Positions 5,202 to 13,597 of a stretch of DNA of 27,232 bases are shown piece by piece. Within the stretch, counting starts at the first letter, position 1. Each line of letters begins with the position of its first letter. The notes beneath the pieces were generated by a model that did not search any database, had not been told where the DNA came from, and was given only the letters and a program-made list of their open reading frames with translations. Position numbers and translations under genes: made by a program. The stretch comes from a virus: the IMG/VR virus record IMGVR_UViG_3300025120_000437, positions 1-27,232 of that record; one strand, 5' to 3'.

Positions 5202-7687
5202 TGGGTTTAGATAAAATTATAGTAGGACAATTAGTTAAAGTCGCTAAAGATTCAGGTAAACTTAATGATGCTATAGATAAAATAAAATCTAATGTAGTAG
5301 AAAGAGGATTAGAGTTAGTAGAAGCAGCAGGAATAGATACTTCTTTACTACCAGTAGAAGTACCTGCATATTTAAAAGGAGAAGAAATTAATATCCCAGG
5401 TGAATTAACTACCCCAGAAAATATATGTGCTATGCCTGCTTTAAGTGTTCAACAAGAAGAAAATACTGTAAGATTAGCAAACCAAGCAGAAATAGAAATA
5501 GAGGAAATCTTTTCTACAACTAATACTATAAAAACAAATTTATTAGTTATTAAAGGACCCTTAAATGTTCTTAATGTAACTGTACCAAAAATAGATAAAG
5601 CAATAAGTACTGCATCTGCTGCTATTAATATAATAAAACTTATTCCCATCCCATCATCTGTTCCACCTGGAATTGGTGTGCCTCTTAGTGTTATAAATAC
5701 TTATGCATCTGTATTAGATAATTTAGCAAAATTATTAGATGTAGCAAAACAAAATATTAAAACCGTACCTGCAACCTTACAGATAATGACGGATTTAATT
5801 AATGTTACAACTGAAAAATTAAACCAATTAGATCTAGTAATAGATCCATTTTTAAAAGTTTTAACGTTTACTAGAACAACAGCAGAATTAAGAAGAAACT
5901 GTGTTGATCCTGGTTTAACACAAGATGATGTTGATAGAGTTAAAAATGGTTTATTAAATAGTATACAAGGTAATTTAGCAACAGCAGAGCTAGCAGTAAA
6001 TCCATTTCAACCATCTGATGATGAATTAGAAGAACAATTACAAGAAAATGCAGACCCAGGTTATTTTTATAAAAACTTTAGGTTTGTTGTTGAGTATGAT
6101 GAAAATAATACATTTTCTTTTCCAGCAAGAAGAATTAGATGTACTCGAAGTAATAAAGTAGGAGTAAGTTCTACAAGTGATTTTCCTGCTGTAGTTTTTA
6201 ATATCAACCCACAAACAAGTCCTTCTTTAGAAGAAGGAGCATACTCGTATACTGCGGGTTTAACAGTACTAGTTGATGAAGCAAAGTTAGCAATCGATGT
6301 GTATACTAATAATATAACACTTTGGACAGCTCCACCAGTAAGAGATAGAATAAGTGGGTCAGATGGTTCATTCGCATCAGTTAACTCAGGGAATTCAGAT
6401 GAGTTAGATGAATATTTGGAAAGTTTAGGTTTTATACCTTCAGGAATAACCCAACCACTTCCAACATTTATAAGATATGGAGGTACTAGTACTAATTTAA
6501 ATAATTCTCCTACAGATATAGAATTTGGAGCTGATAGATTAGTTGAAGATGGAAATTATAGTGGAGGATCAGGGTTAGAAGTTACATCATATATTCAATC
6601 AGGAACAATTCAAGTAAATGCTCCGGTTAATATTAGATTAAAAACCTTTGGGGGAGATGGAAGTGTAGATTCAAGTTATACTCGAGGATATACTGAATCT
6701 TTACTAACTATTAAAAGATCGTTTAGTATACAAGATAATATAAATCCTTTCACAGGAAGAATTGCAGGGTCAGAAGGTAGACAAGATACAATTGATCAGT
6801 TTGTTTTAGATAATGGAGCTAATTCTTTAAATATTTTAGATGCTTTATATGAAACATCTCAAGAGGATACTACTACCGATCTTTTAACTCCTGGTACTGA
6901 AGTTTATACTGGAAAGAAAAGCAATGGCAGTGATAGTCCAGGTCAACCTGTAGAGGGTATGAGTTTTGTAGATAAGTTAACATTTGTTAGGTATCAATAT
7001 GTAGCCAAAAATAGACGACCTAGTGGTGTTTATCAACTAATAGATGTTTTATATGAAAAAGCAAAACCTATACTTTATAACGAATCAGCATTATGGTTAT
7101 CAAAAAGATTATTTGGTACTGAAATTACCTCAAGAACTAATTATGATAGTAGAGTAGATAGAGGTGATGGTCATTTAAATGATGGTCTTAACTTATTTTT
7201 AAATGCCAAAGATGCAGCTAATGGTGTAGGTACTGGATATGATGGTTCTATTGATGATGAAAATACTAGTAATTTTATGAGAAAAAAATCTGTAATACTT
7301 AGTATGTTAGGGGAGGGTTTAAAACAATTTTTAGCAGTATATCGTAGTTTATATGGTGATAGGACAGATTATAATAATGGATCATGGGTAGGATCAGCAT
7401 CAACAATACCTGTTATTCCTTCAAATGTAGATGCAAGTAATGATGATATTCAAGTAGTAATACAAGAAACACAAATTACAGATGTTAGAGAAACTACAAA
7501 TGAAGTAGTAGGTACTTTAAGTTTACTTGGAACTTATACATACGATTTAGAAATACTAGATAGTATACCTGCAGTTGGGGGGCCTGAAGGAAATTATCCA
7601 ACTAATTTTACAAAGTTTTTTATAGAACCAATAGTATCACCTGTAGGATCAATACCTCAACCAGATAATTCATCATCCTCATCATAA
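5201..7687 (+). CDS. Large virion structural protein, probably baseplate, unknown family
   Basis: An 828-residue protein that I cannot place in a named family. Residues 1-250 are mostly helical and rich in Ile/Leu/Val/Lys/Asn, with a Pro-rich hydrophobic hinge around 147-160 (IPIPSSVPPGIGVPL) that looks like a loop more than a membrane span. The middle (about 285-600) is beta-rich with FYKNFRFVVEY and many Gly/Ser/Thr. Residues around 590-710 return to helix (YQLIDVLYEKAKPILY, MLGEGLKQFLAVYRSLYG). It ends in a serine run. Its place between the spike gene (TAATG overlap) and gp25 points to the baseplate hub or wedge. A gp27-like hub or tail-hub connector is possible, but I see no diagnostic motif. 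Confidence 0.7.
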   Translation: MGLDKIIVGQLVKVAKDSGKLNDAIDKIKSNVVERGLELVEAAGIDTSLLPVEVPAYLKGEEINIPGELTTPENICAMPALSVQQEENTVRLANQAEIEIEEIFSTTNTIKTNLLVIKGPLNVLNVTVPKIDKAISTASAAINIIKLIPIPSSVPPGIGVPLSVINTYASVLDNLAKLLDVAKQNIKTVPATLQIMTDLINVTTEKLNQLDLVIDPFLKVLTFTRTTAELRRNCVDPGLTQDDVDRVKNGLLNSIQGNLATAELAVNPFQPSDDELEEQLQENADPGYFYKNFRFVVEYDENNTFSFPARRIRCTRSNKVGVSSTSDFPAVVFNINPQTSPSLEEGAYSYTAGLTVLVDEAKLAIDVYTNNITLWTAPPVRDRISGSDGSFASVNSGNSDELDEYLESLGFIPSGITQPLPTFIRYGGTSTNLNNSPTDIEFGADRLVEDGNYSGGSGLEVTSYIQSGTIQVNAPVNIRLKTFGGDGSVDSSYTRGYTESLLTIKRSFSIQDNINPFTGRIAGSEGRQDTIDQFVLDNGANSLNILDALYETSQEDTTTDLLTPGTEVYTGKKSNGSDSPGQPVEGMSFVDKLTFVRYQYVAKNRRPSGVYQLIDVLYEKAKPILYNESALWLSKRLFGTEITSRTNYDSRVDRGDGHLNDGLNLFLNAKDAANGVGTGYDGSIDDENTSNFMRKKSVILSMLGEGLKQFLAVYRSLYGDRTDYNNGSWVGSASTIPVIPSNVDASNDDIQVVIQETQITDVRETTNEVVGTLSLLGTYTYDLEILDSIPAVGGPEGNYPTNFTKFFIEPIVSPVGSIPQPDNSSSSS

Positions 7688-7700
7688 AAAGAATTTAATT

Positions 7701-7715
7701 TAATATTTATAAATA
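7701..7715 (+). promoter_or_regulatory. Candidate late promoter element TAATATTTATAAATA
   Basis: In the 30-base gap before the gene at 7718 lies TATTTATAA (7704-7712), identical in its core to the elements at 3604 and 22720. It overlaps TATAAATA (7708-7715), the T4 late box. It ends only two to five bases before the ATG, so a transcript started from it would be leaderless or nearly so. Confidence 0.45.
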
Positions 7716-7717
7716 AA

Positions 7718-8068
7718 ATGAAGACATCAGCATTAAAAACAATAATAAAAGAAGCCGTTAGAGAGGCTATTCAAGAAGAATTGAAGGAAATTTTATTGGA
7801 AGCTGTTAAAACTCCAAAAGTTATAACTCAACCAACTTATACAGCACCAGTAATGGAAAGTCAAGCACCAGTAATGCCTCAAACACCAACAATGACAGCA
7901 GATGCTAAAAGATCTGCGTATGAAAATATATTAGGTGATACAGCAGCATTTAATACTAATAGTGTACAACAATTCCAACCACAACAAGGAATGGATGTAG
8001 CAAATGGTACTTTACCTGCTGGAGAGGTTGATATGAGTCAAATAGCAGGATTAATGGGTGGAAAATAA
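7718..8068 (+). CDS. Small virion-associated or assembly protein, 116 aa
   Basis: A 116-residue protein in two parts. Residues 1-31 form a long amphipathic helix (LKTIIKEAVREAIQEELKEI). Residues 32-116 are Pro/Gln/Met/Thr-rich and probably disordered, with a twofold APVM repeat (residues 43-46 and 50-53). It ends in a short helix with GLMGGK. Similar helix-plus-tail proteins beside gp25 seem familiar from other large phages, but I cannot assign a role; chaperone or baseplate linker are possible. It is the first gene after a candidate promoter and lies three bases before gp25. Confidence 0.65.
   Translation: MKTSALKTIIKEAVREAIQEELKEILLEAVKTPKVITQPTYTAPVMESQAPVMPQTPTMTADAKRSAYENILGDTAAFNTNSVQQFQPQQGMDVANGTLPAGEVDMSQIAGLMGGK
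7843..7876 (+). repeat. Two copies of a 13-base direct repeat
   Basis: AGCACCAGTAATG occurs at 7843-7855 and 7864-7876, in frame with a 21-base period. It encodes the repeated APVM inside the disordered tail of the 116-aa protein. It is probably a small replication-slippage product. Confidence 0.7.
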
Positions 8069-8071
8069 AAA

Positions 8072-8479
8072 ATGGCAAGAATAATACAGAGTAAATTTCC
8101 TATAGATCTTACCCCTAGTGTAGCGGTAGGATATGGATTTCCTATAAACGGACCTGCTGTATTTGTACCTACTTTTACTACAAGAGAACAAACTAAATCT
8201 AATTTGATTAACTATTTGTTAACTAATAAGGGAGAAAGAGTATTTAATCCTAATTTTGGGGCTGATTTAAGAAATTTATTATTTGAAAATATAGTAGACT
8301 CAACTCAGGATGACATAATAGTTATTATATCGGATTATATTCGTTTATTTTTTCCTACTGTAATTGTTAAAGAAATTAAATTTGTTAACGATCCAGATAG
8401 AAATACAATTAACTTTATTATGACATATCAAATATCAAATTTAGGAGAAGAAGATAGTATTAACATAGAATTACAATAA
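8072..8479 (+). CDS. 25: Baseplate wedge / sheath initiator gp25 (gpW, TssE family)
   Basis: At 135 residues it has nearly the length of T4 gp25 (132). It carries the family signature: NLINYLLTNKGERVFNPNFG (44-63), where the GERVFNPxFG stretch contains the conserved E-x-x/R-x-x-P-like core. This is followed by DLRNLLFENI and a C-terminal beta strand segment after FFPTVIVKEI (93-102). In T4 and in type VI secretion (TssE) this protein anchors the first ring of the contractile sheath to the baseplate. The gene overlaps gp6 as TAATG, matching the gp25-gp6 (gpW-gpJ) order of contractile-tail phages. The upstream spacer is three bases plus A-rich sequence. Confidence 0.9.
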   Translation: MARIIQSKFPIDLTPSVAVGYGFPINGPAVFVPTFTTREQTKSNLINYLLTNKGERVFNPNFGADLRNLLFENIVDSTQDDIIVIISDYIRLFFPTVIVKEIKFVNDPDRNTINFIMTYQISNLGEEDSINIELQ

Positions 8480-10356
8480 TGGCTAAATTAGATAGAGACA
8501 TAAGGTATACTGATAGGGATTTTAATTCTATCAAAAATCAACTAATACAATACTCAAAAACGTATTTTCCAAATACCTATAATGATTTTACAGAGACATC
8601 TACAGGTATGTTATTTATGGAAATGGCTGCTTATGTTGGTGATGTATTATCATTTTATCTTGATAATCAAATTCAAGAAACATATATTCAAAAAGCTAGA
8701 CAAACAACTAACTTATATGCTTTAGCTTATGGTTTAGGTTATGTACCTAAAGTAACTACAGTAGCAAAAGTTGATATTGATTATTTTCAACAAGTACCAG
8801 CTATAACAGTGGATGGAGTTTCAGTTCCAGATTATAATTATGCTTTATTAGTTCCTGAAAATACTCAAATTGCATCTAAAAGTAATCCTAATATAAAATT
8901 TCTAACAGAAGATGCAATTGATTTTTCATCCTCTAGTTCATTAGATCTAACAACAGTATCTGTTTATCAAATATCAGGAAACAACCCATCATATTATTTA
9001 TTAAAAAAGTCAAGAAAAGCAACATCAGCAACTATAAATACAACTACATTTACATTTACAAATGCTAAAAAGTTTGATACTGTAAGTGTTAATGATGCAA
9101 ATATAGTAGGTATATTAGATGTAGTAGATAGTAATGGAAATAATTGGTATGAAGTACCTAATTTAGCCCAAGAAAGTGTATATAATTCAATTAGAAACAC
9201 AAACACAAATGATCCAAATTTCGTATCAGACCCAGAAGTACCTTATTTATTAGAATTAAAAGCAGTACAAAGAAGATTTGTTTCTCGTTTTATGTCATCA
9301 GGTTCATTACAGTTACAATTTGGAGCAGGTAGTACTAATTCTACAACAGAAGAAATTATACCTAATCCTGATAATGTTGGTTTAGGTTTACCATTTGATA
9401 GAACTAAATTAACGACTGCTTTTTCACCTACAAACTTTGTATTTACAGATACTTATGGGATCGCTCCTTATAATACTACTTTAACAGTAAGATATTTAAC
9501 AGGAGGAGGAGCTGCTTCTAATGTAGTAGCTGGTGAACTAACAGGTGTAAATGATGCAGGTGTAACTTTCGTAAATCAACCTATTGTAACAACACCAGCA
9601 GTTACTTCAGCATTAGCAAACCAAATATTTTCATCACTAGCAACAAACAATCCTTTAGCTGCAGATGGTGGGGGAGATGGAGACACAGTTGAAGAATTAA
9701 GATTAAATGCTTTAGGTAATTTCCAGAACCAATTAAGAACTGTAACTACACAAGATTATTTAATTAGAGCATTATCTTTACCTGCTAATTTAGGTGTAAT
9801 TGCAAAGGCACATGCTCAACCTCAAAAGATAGGAGATTATTCATCAGGTGAATTACCATCAGTATTAGATTTATATGTTCTATCTTATGATGCAAATAGA
9901 AATTTAAGGACAGCATCTGTAACATTAAAAAGAAATTTAATGACTTATTTATCAGAATATAGAATGATAAATGATTCAATTAATATAAAAGACGCTTATA
10001 TAATTAATATAGGTGTTAGTTTTGAAATTGTAGTTAACCCTAACTTCAACAATAGTGGAACTTTAACAGGATGTATAACAACATTACAAGAATACTTTGA
10101 AGTAGATAAATGGCAAATAAATGAACCAATTATACTTAAAGATATTTTTGTTTTATTAAGTAAAGTAGAGGGAGTACAAATAGTAAAAAATATACAAATT
10201 AGTAATTTAACAGGAGAAAGTTTAGGATATAGTGATTTTGCATATGATGTAATTGCGGCCAATCAAAATGATGTGATTTATCCATCTCTAGATCCTATGG
10301 TGTTTGAAGTTAAATATCCTAATCAAGATATATTAGGTAGAGTAGTACCAATATAA
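8479..10356 (+). CDS. 6: Baseplate wedge protein gp6 (gpJ family)
   Basis: A 625-residue protein, close to T4 gp6 (660). The N-terminus shows the family's typical opening: IRYTDRDFNSIKNQLIQYSK (8-27), then FTETSTGMLFMEMAAYVGD (38-56), YLDNQIQETYIQKARQ (61-76) and LGYVPK (86-91). The middle is beta-rich with a conserved-looking GDGDTVEELRLNALGNF near 398-414. The C-terminal third is the mixed alpha/beta dimerisation part (YEVDKW-like EYFEVDKWQINEP). gp6 forms the backbone of the wedge ring that opens when the tail contracts. It is translationally coupled to gp25 and is the counterpart of P2 gpJ. Confidence 0.9.
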   Translation: MAKLDRDIRYTDRDFNSIKNQLIQYSKTYFPNTYNDFTETSTGMLFMEMAAYVGDVLSFYLDNQIQETYIQKARQTTNLYALAYGLGYVPKVTTVAKVDIDYFQQVPAITVDGVSVPDYNYALLVPENTQIASKSNPNIKFLTEDAIDFSSSSSLDLTTVSVYQISGNNPSYYLLKKSRKATSATINTTTFTFTNAKKFDTVSVNDANIVGILDVVDSNGNNWYEVPNLAQESVYNSIRNTNTNDPNFVSDPEVPYLLELKAVQRRFVSRFMSSGSLQLQFGAGSTNSTTEEIIPNPDNVGLGLPFDRTKLTTAFSPTNFVFTDTYGIAPYNTTLTVRYLTGGGAASNVVAGELTGVNDAGVTFVNQPIVTTPAVTSALANQIFSSLATNNPLAADGGGDGDTVEELRLNALGNFQNQLRTVTTQDYLIRALSLPANLGVIAKAHAQPQKIGDYSSGELPSVLDLYVLSYDANRNLRTASVTLKRNLMTYLSEYRMINDSINIKDAYIINIGVSFEIVVNPNFNNSGTLTGCITTLQEYFEVDKWQINEPIILKDIFVLLSKVEGVQIVKNIQISNLTGESLGYSDFAYDVIAANQNDVIYPSLDPMVFEVKYPNQDILGRVVPI

Positions 10357-10367
10357 TAAAATAAAAA

Positions 10368-12962
10368 ATGGCTAATAGAAAAATATTCCCTACAAAAGAT
10401 GCTTCAATGTATACTATATCCCAAGGTATGAATACTGGGTTGGATGAAATACTAGAAGCTACTACTGTTATACAAGAACAAAAACCTCAAGTTAGTAGAT
10501 ATTTACTTGAATTTTCACAAGATGAAATTAATACTTGGGTTACTTCTAGCGTATCAGGTTCAACTTTAGGTACAACAGCTGGAGTAATGGTACTTGCAGA
10601 TCCTTATTTAGTAAGACCAGAATCATATCAAAGATTTGAAACTAAAGGATTATCGTACCCAACAAGCTCAAGAAATAAATTTGATGCTGTAGTAGAGCCA
10701 TTATACTCAGGTAGTCAAAACCCAAATGAACCAATATATGCAGGTGGAAGCGGAACAGGTTTACAACTTTATTTAGCAACAGGTGCAGCATATTTTAAAC
10801 CAGGAGTTAGTTTAAGTGCATCAATAGCAACAAGCAATGCAGGTGGTCAACCTGCTGATAATGGTACAATTATGACAGCTCCAAACGGTAATTATGGTCC
10901 ATTTGCATTTAATAGAGGTGCAACAGGTGCTTTAGAAGCAGATACACAAGGTGCGACTGTAACACTTGTAGTTGAAAATAATAGATTTGAAAATGCAATT
11001 GTAGGAACAACAGCATTAACCTCAGGTGCTCAATTATTTGGAACAGATCTAACTGAAGGTGCTATTCCTTCTTATGGTGATTCTAATGCTGCAACAATGA
11101 CTGTTTTAGCTGCAGATTTAATAGCTGCAGGAATACAATTTCAAGGAGGTGGTTTAATTTTTAATCAAAATATTCTTAGTATAACAGGAGGAGCAGCAAA
11201 AACAGCAATGGGTGGTCAAACAGGACCATTTTTGGTAACTTTATTACCATCCATGGTATCTGGTGGGGTAATGCAAACAGGCGATTCAGCTATAGTATCA
11301 TTAACAGCTATTGCAAATGGTAATTTAACAGTAGCAACCGTTGATACTGCAGGAGATAAATATGTAGATGGTAATATAATAACAATACCACAAGCAACAC
11401 TAATAGCAGCAGGCTTTACTGGTGCTGTAGGTACTTTAACAATTACTTTAACAGCATCTAATATAACAGAAGATATAGGATCAAATGATGTTACTTTTAA
11501 TAATGGATTTGGACAATTAGATGATGATTGGGGTGTGTTTCCAATTATTACTTTAGCTGCAAATTATGATCCTAAATTATCAAGAGGTAAAGGATACAAA
11601 TATTCAGATAGATTATATATCCCTTCACAATCATTCCATGGATCAGAGGATTATTATTTTGAATTAGATAGATCAAATGCAGGAGACAATTCAGATACTT
11701 TTGAACCCGTTGAACATAAAATTACAATGGATAATTATGCAGCTGTAGTTACAGGTTTAGGAATGGATCAAACATTACAAGTTAGAGCAGCATCTGGAAG
11801 TTGGAATATGGGAACAGGAAAATTTAATAATAGTCCTGTTACAACAGATGGTGTAAGTTGGGAATATAGAAACTTTTCAGGGTCGGTTGCTGATGGAGCT
11901 ATTAAATGGGCTAAATCAGGAGCTATGACCACTTCAGCAGATCAACAAATAATATCTACAACAGTAGGTACTGCAGTTGGTACATTAAATAATATAGCTG
12001 GTAATGGGGGTAGAAGTGGAACGGGTGCACAATTTACAATTACAACTACTGGAGCACAATTTACAATTACAACAGTAACTTGCACAACAGCAGGAACAGA
12101 TTATATACCAGGAGATACAATAACAATATTAGCAGCAGCACTAACAGGTGGTGCTTTAGGAACAGTAACAACAGATTTAAAATTTAAAGTAACATCAGTA
12201 GTTGGATTTGGGGCATATTCAATAGCTTCATGGTCGGGTTCATTAGATGGTGCTGGAGGAAATTGGTATACAGGTTCAAATGTGGGGTTAGATATAGAAC
12301 AATCTAAAACATTTTCTTATGGACAAGGAATTGACCTTAATATTGATGTAACTAATACAATAAAAACATGGTATACTTACTCATTAGCAAGTAATACTAA
12401 AGGTTTTCCAAATAATGGATTTTTAGTTAAACAATCGAGTTCAAAAGAATTTGTAGATAATAGAAATTTCCAATCTACTTTTAGATACTTTTCAGTAGAT
12501 ACAAATACAATATATCCACCAGCATTAAATTTAATGTGGAATGATTATAATTTTGCAACAGGATCAAGCATACAAAAAGTATTATCAACACAAGAATCAT
12601 TTGTAAACATTTATAATAATTCAGGAACATATTATTCAGAAAGTGTACCTAGATTAAGAATATCAGCAATACCTAAATACCCCGATGTAGTATTTCAAAC
12701 GGCTTCGTTATATACTAATAACCATTACTTACCATATACTTCATCATTTTATGCTATTAAAGATACAGATACAAATGAGTACGTGGTTCCATTTTCAGAC
12801 CCATACACTAAAATAAGTGCAGATAATGTATCTAGTTACTTTGATGTAGAGATGGCTGGGTTGGAACCAGAAAGATATTATACTATATTGATTAAATCCA
12901 CAGTAGGTGGTACAGTAAAAGTATTTGATGAAGATATAATGTTTAAAGTAATTAATGGATAA
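10368..12962 (+). CDS. Virion structural protein with DNRLRE-like N-terminus and two GD modules
   Basis: An 864-residue, beta-rich protein. Residues 5-50 (FPTKDASMYT, NTGLDEILE, SRYLLEFSQDEI) resemble the start of DNRLRE-type beta-sandwich domains of surface proteins. Two copies of the recurring GD module occur, with cores AGDKYVDGNIITI (328-340) and AGTDYIPGDTITI (575-587); the second contains a tandem 9-residue duplication (GAQFTITT at 553-570). The C-terminal part has DNRNFQSTFRYFSVDTNTIY (697-716) and a beta-rich end. It lies directly after gp6 and overlaps the next gene as TAATG, so it is probably a baseplate-peripheral or fibre-attachment protein. I cannot match it to a single T4 gene. 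Confidence 0.75.
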   Translation: MANRKIFPTKDASMYTISQGMNTGLDEILEATTVIQEQKPQVSRYLLEFSQDEINTWVTSSVSGSTLGTTAGVMVLADPYLVRPESYQRFETKGLSYPTSSRNKFDAVVEPLYSGSQNPNEPIYAGGSGTGLQLYLATGAAYFKPGVSLSASIATSNAGGQPADNGTIMTAPNGNYGPFAFNRGATGALEADTQGATVTLVVENNRFENAIVGTTALTSGAQLFGTDLTEGAIPSYGDSNAATMTVLAADLIAAGIQFQGGGLIFNQNILSITGGAAKTAMGGQTGPFLVTLLPSMVSGGVMQTGDSAIVSLTAIANGNLTVATVDTAGDKYVDGNIITIPQATLIAAGFTGAVGTLTITLTASNITEDIGSNDVTFNNGFGQLDDDWGVFPIITLAANYDPKLSRGKGYKYSDRLYIPSQSFHGSEDYYFELDRSNAGDNSDTFEPVEHKITMDNYAAVVTGLGMDQTLQVRAASGSWNMGTGKFNNSPVTTDGVSWEYRNFSGSVADGAIKWAKSGAMTTSADQQIISTTVGTAVGTLNNIAGNGGRSGTGAQFTITTTGAQFTITTVTCTTAGTDYIPGDTITILAAALTGGALGTVTTDLKFKVTSVVGFGAYSIASWSGSLDGAGGNWYTGSNVGLDIEQSKTFSYGQGIDLNIDVTNTIKTWYTYSLASNTKGFPNNGFLVKQSSSKEFVDNRNFQSTFRYFSVDTNTIYPPALNLMWNDYNFATGSSIQKVLSTQESFVNIYNNSGTYYSESVPRLRISAIPKYPDVVFQTASLYTNNHYLPYTSSFYAIKDTDTNEYVVPFSDPYTKISADNVSSYFDVEMAGLEPERYYTILIKSTVGGTVKVFDEDIMFKVING
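12024..12077 (+). repeat. In-frame tandem duplication of a 27-base unit
   Basis: Two adjacent 27-base units (12024-12050 and 12051-12077) share GCACAATTTACAATTACAAC exactly (12027-12046 and 12054-12073). They encode GAQFTITTT then GAQFTITTV. The near identity of the DNA points to a recent slippage event. Confidence 0.85.
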
Positions 12963-13597
12963 TGGCAAAACCAGCTTACAAATTTAATTATCAAGGATTA
13001 TCTGCTATGAATAAGAATGCGGCTAATAAGGCTAATACTAATTCTAAAGTAAGTACAGGTATAGGAAATCAAAGTACTAGCACTACAAAATCAACACTTG
13101 GATATAGTCCAGCTGGTGCTGTTTCTGTTAGTCCTATGACTCCATTACCAGGTAGAGCTCTTCCAGAATCACCAGCAGGACAAGAAAGATTTAATGCTCC
13201 ACCTTTACTACCAGGTGAATCAGTATCTTTACAAAGACAAGCTTTTAATAGGCAACAATTTGATGATACTATTAACACAAATTTTACAGAATTAGGAGTA
13301 GCAAATGGACCAGATCCAGCTTCTTTTGATCCTAGCTTGGCTACCGTAGGAGATTTTTTTACCATATACCAATCACTATTTTTCCAAATACCGAAAGATG
13401 CTGATGTAAATTCACACTTATTTTTAGTTAAAGAAAGTAGTGAATTTTTACAATATGTAGCTCAACAAGAAGAAATAGATGCATTGCGAGAAGAAATACT
13501 TGATTTGCAACAACAAAATTTAGATCTAGCTACAGATATAGCAAATGTAACAAATGAATTAACAGCTGCTTTATCTGACGCATCAAACATAGGATAA
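12962..13597 (+). CDS. Structural protein with C-terminal coiled coil, 211 aa
   Basis: A 211-residue protein in three parts. Residues 1-95 are Ser/Thr/Asn/Pro-rich and probably disordered. Residues 100-165 form a compact segment with FDDTINTNFTELG, FDPSLATVGDFFTIYQSLFF and IPKDADVNSHLFLV. Residues 170-205 form a coiled coil (EEIDALREEILDLQQQNLDL). The middle segment resembles a conserved hypothetical protein I associate with the baseplate operon of marine T4-like phages. The gene is coupled by TAATG overlaps to both the 864-aa gene and the giant gene, so the three proteins probably assemble together, and the coiled coil could trimerise. No specific function is known to me. Confidence 0.7.
   Translation: MAKPAYKFNYQGLSAMNKNAANKANTNSKVSTGIGNQSTSTTKSTLGYSPAGAVSVSPMTPLPGRALPESPAGQERFNAPPLLPGESVSLQRQAFNRQQFDDTINTNFTELGVANGPDPASFDPSLATVGDFFTIYQSLFFQIPKDADVNSHLFLVKESSEFLQYVAQQEEIDALREEILDLQQQNLDLATDIANVTNELTAALSDASNIG

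Noticed and set aside
5640-5690. Membrane segment in the 828-aa protein
   Set aside because: The hydrophobic run contains many Pro and Gly and no charged flank pattern of a membrane anchor; a structural hinge is more likely.
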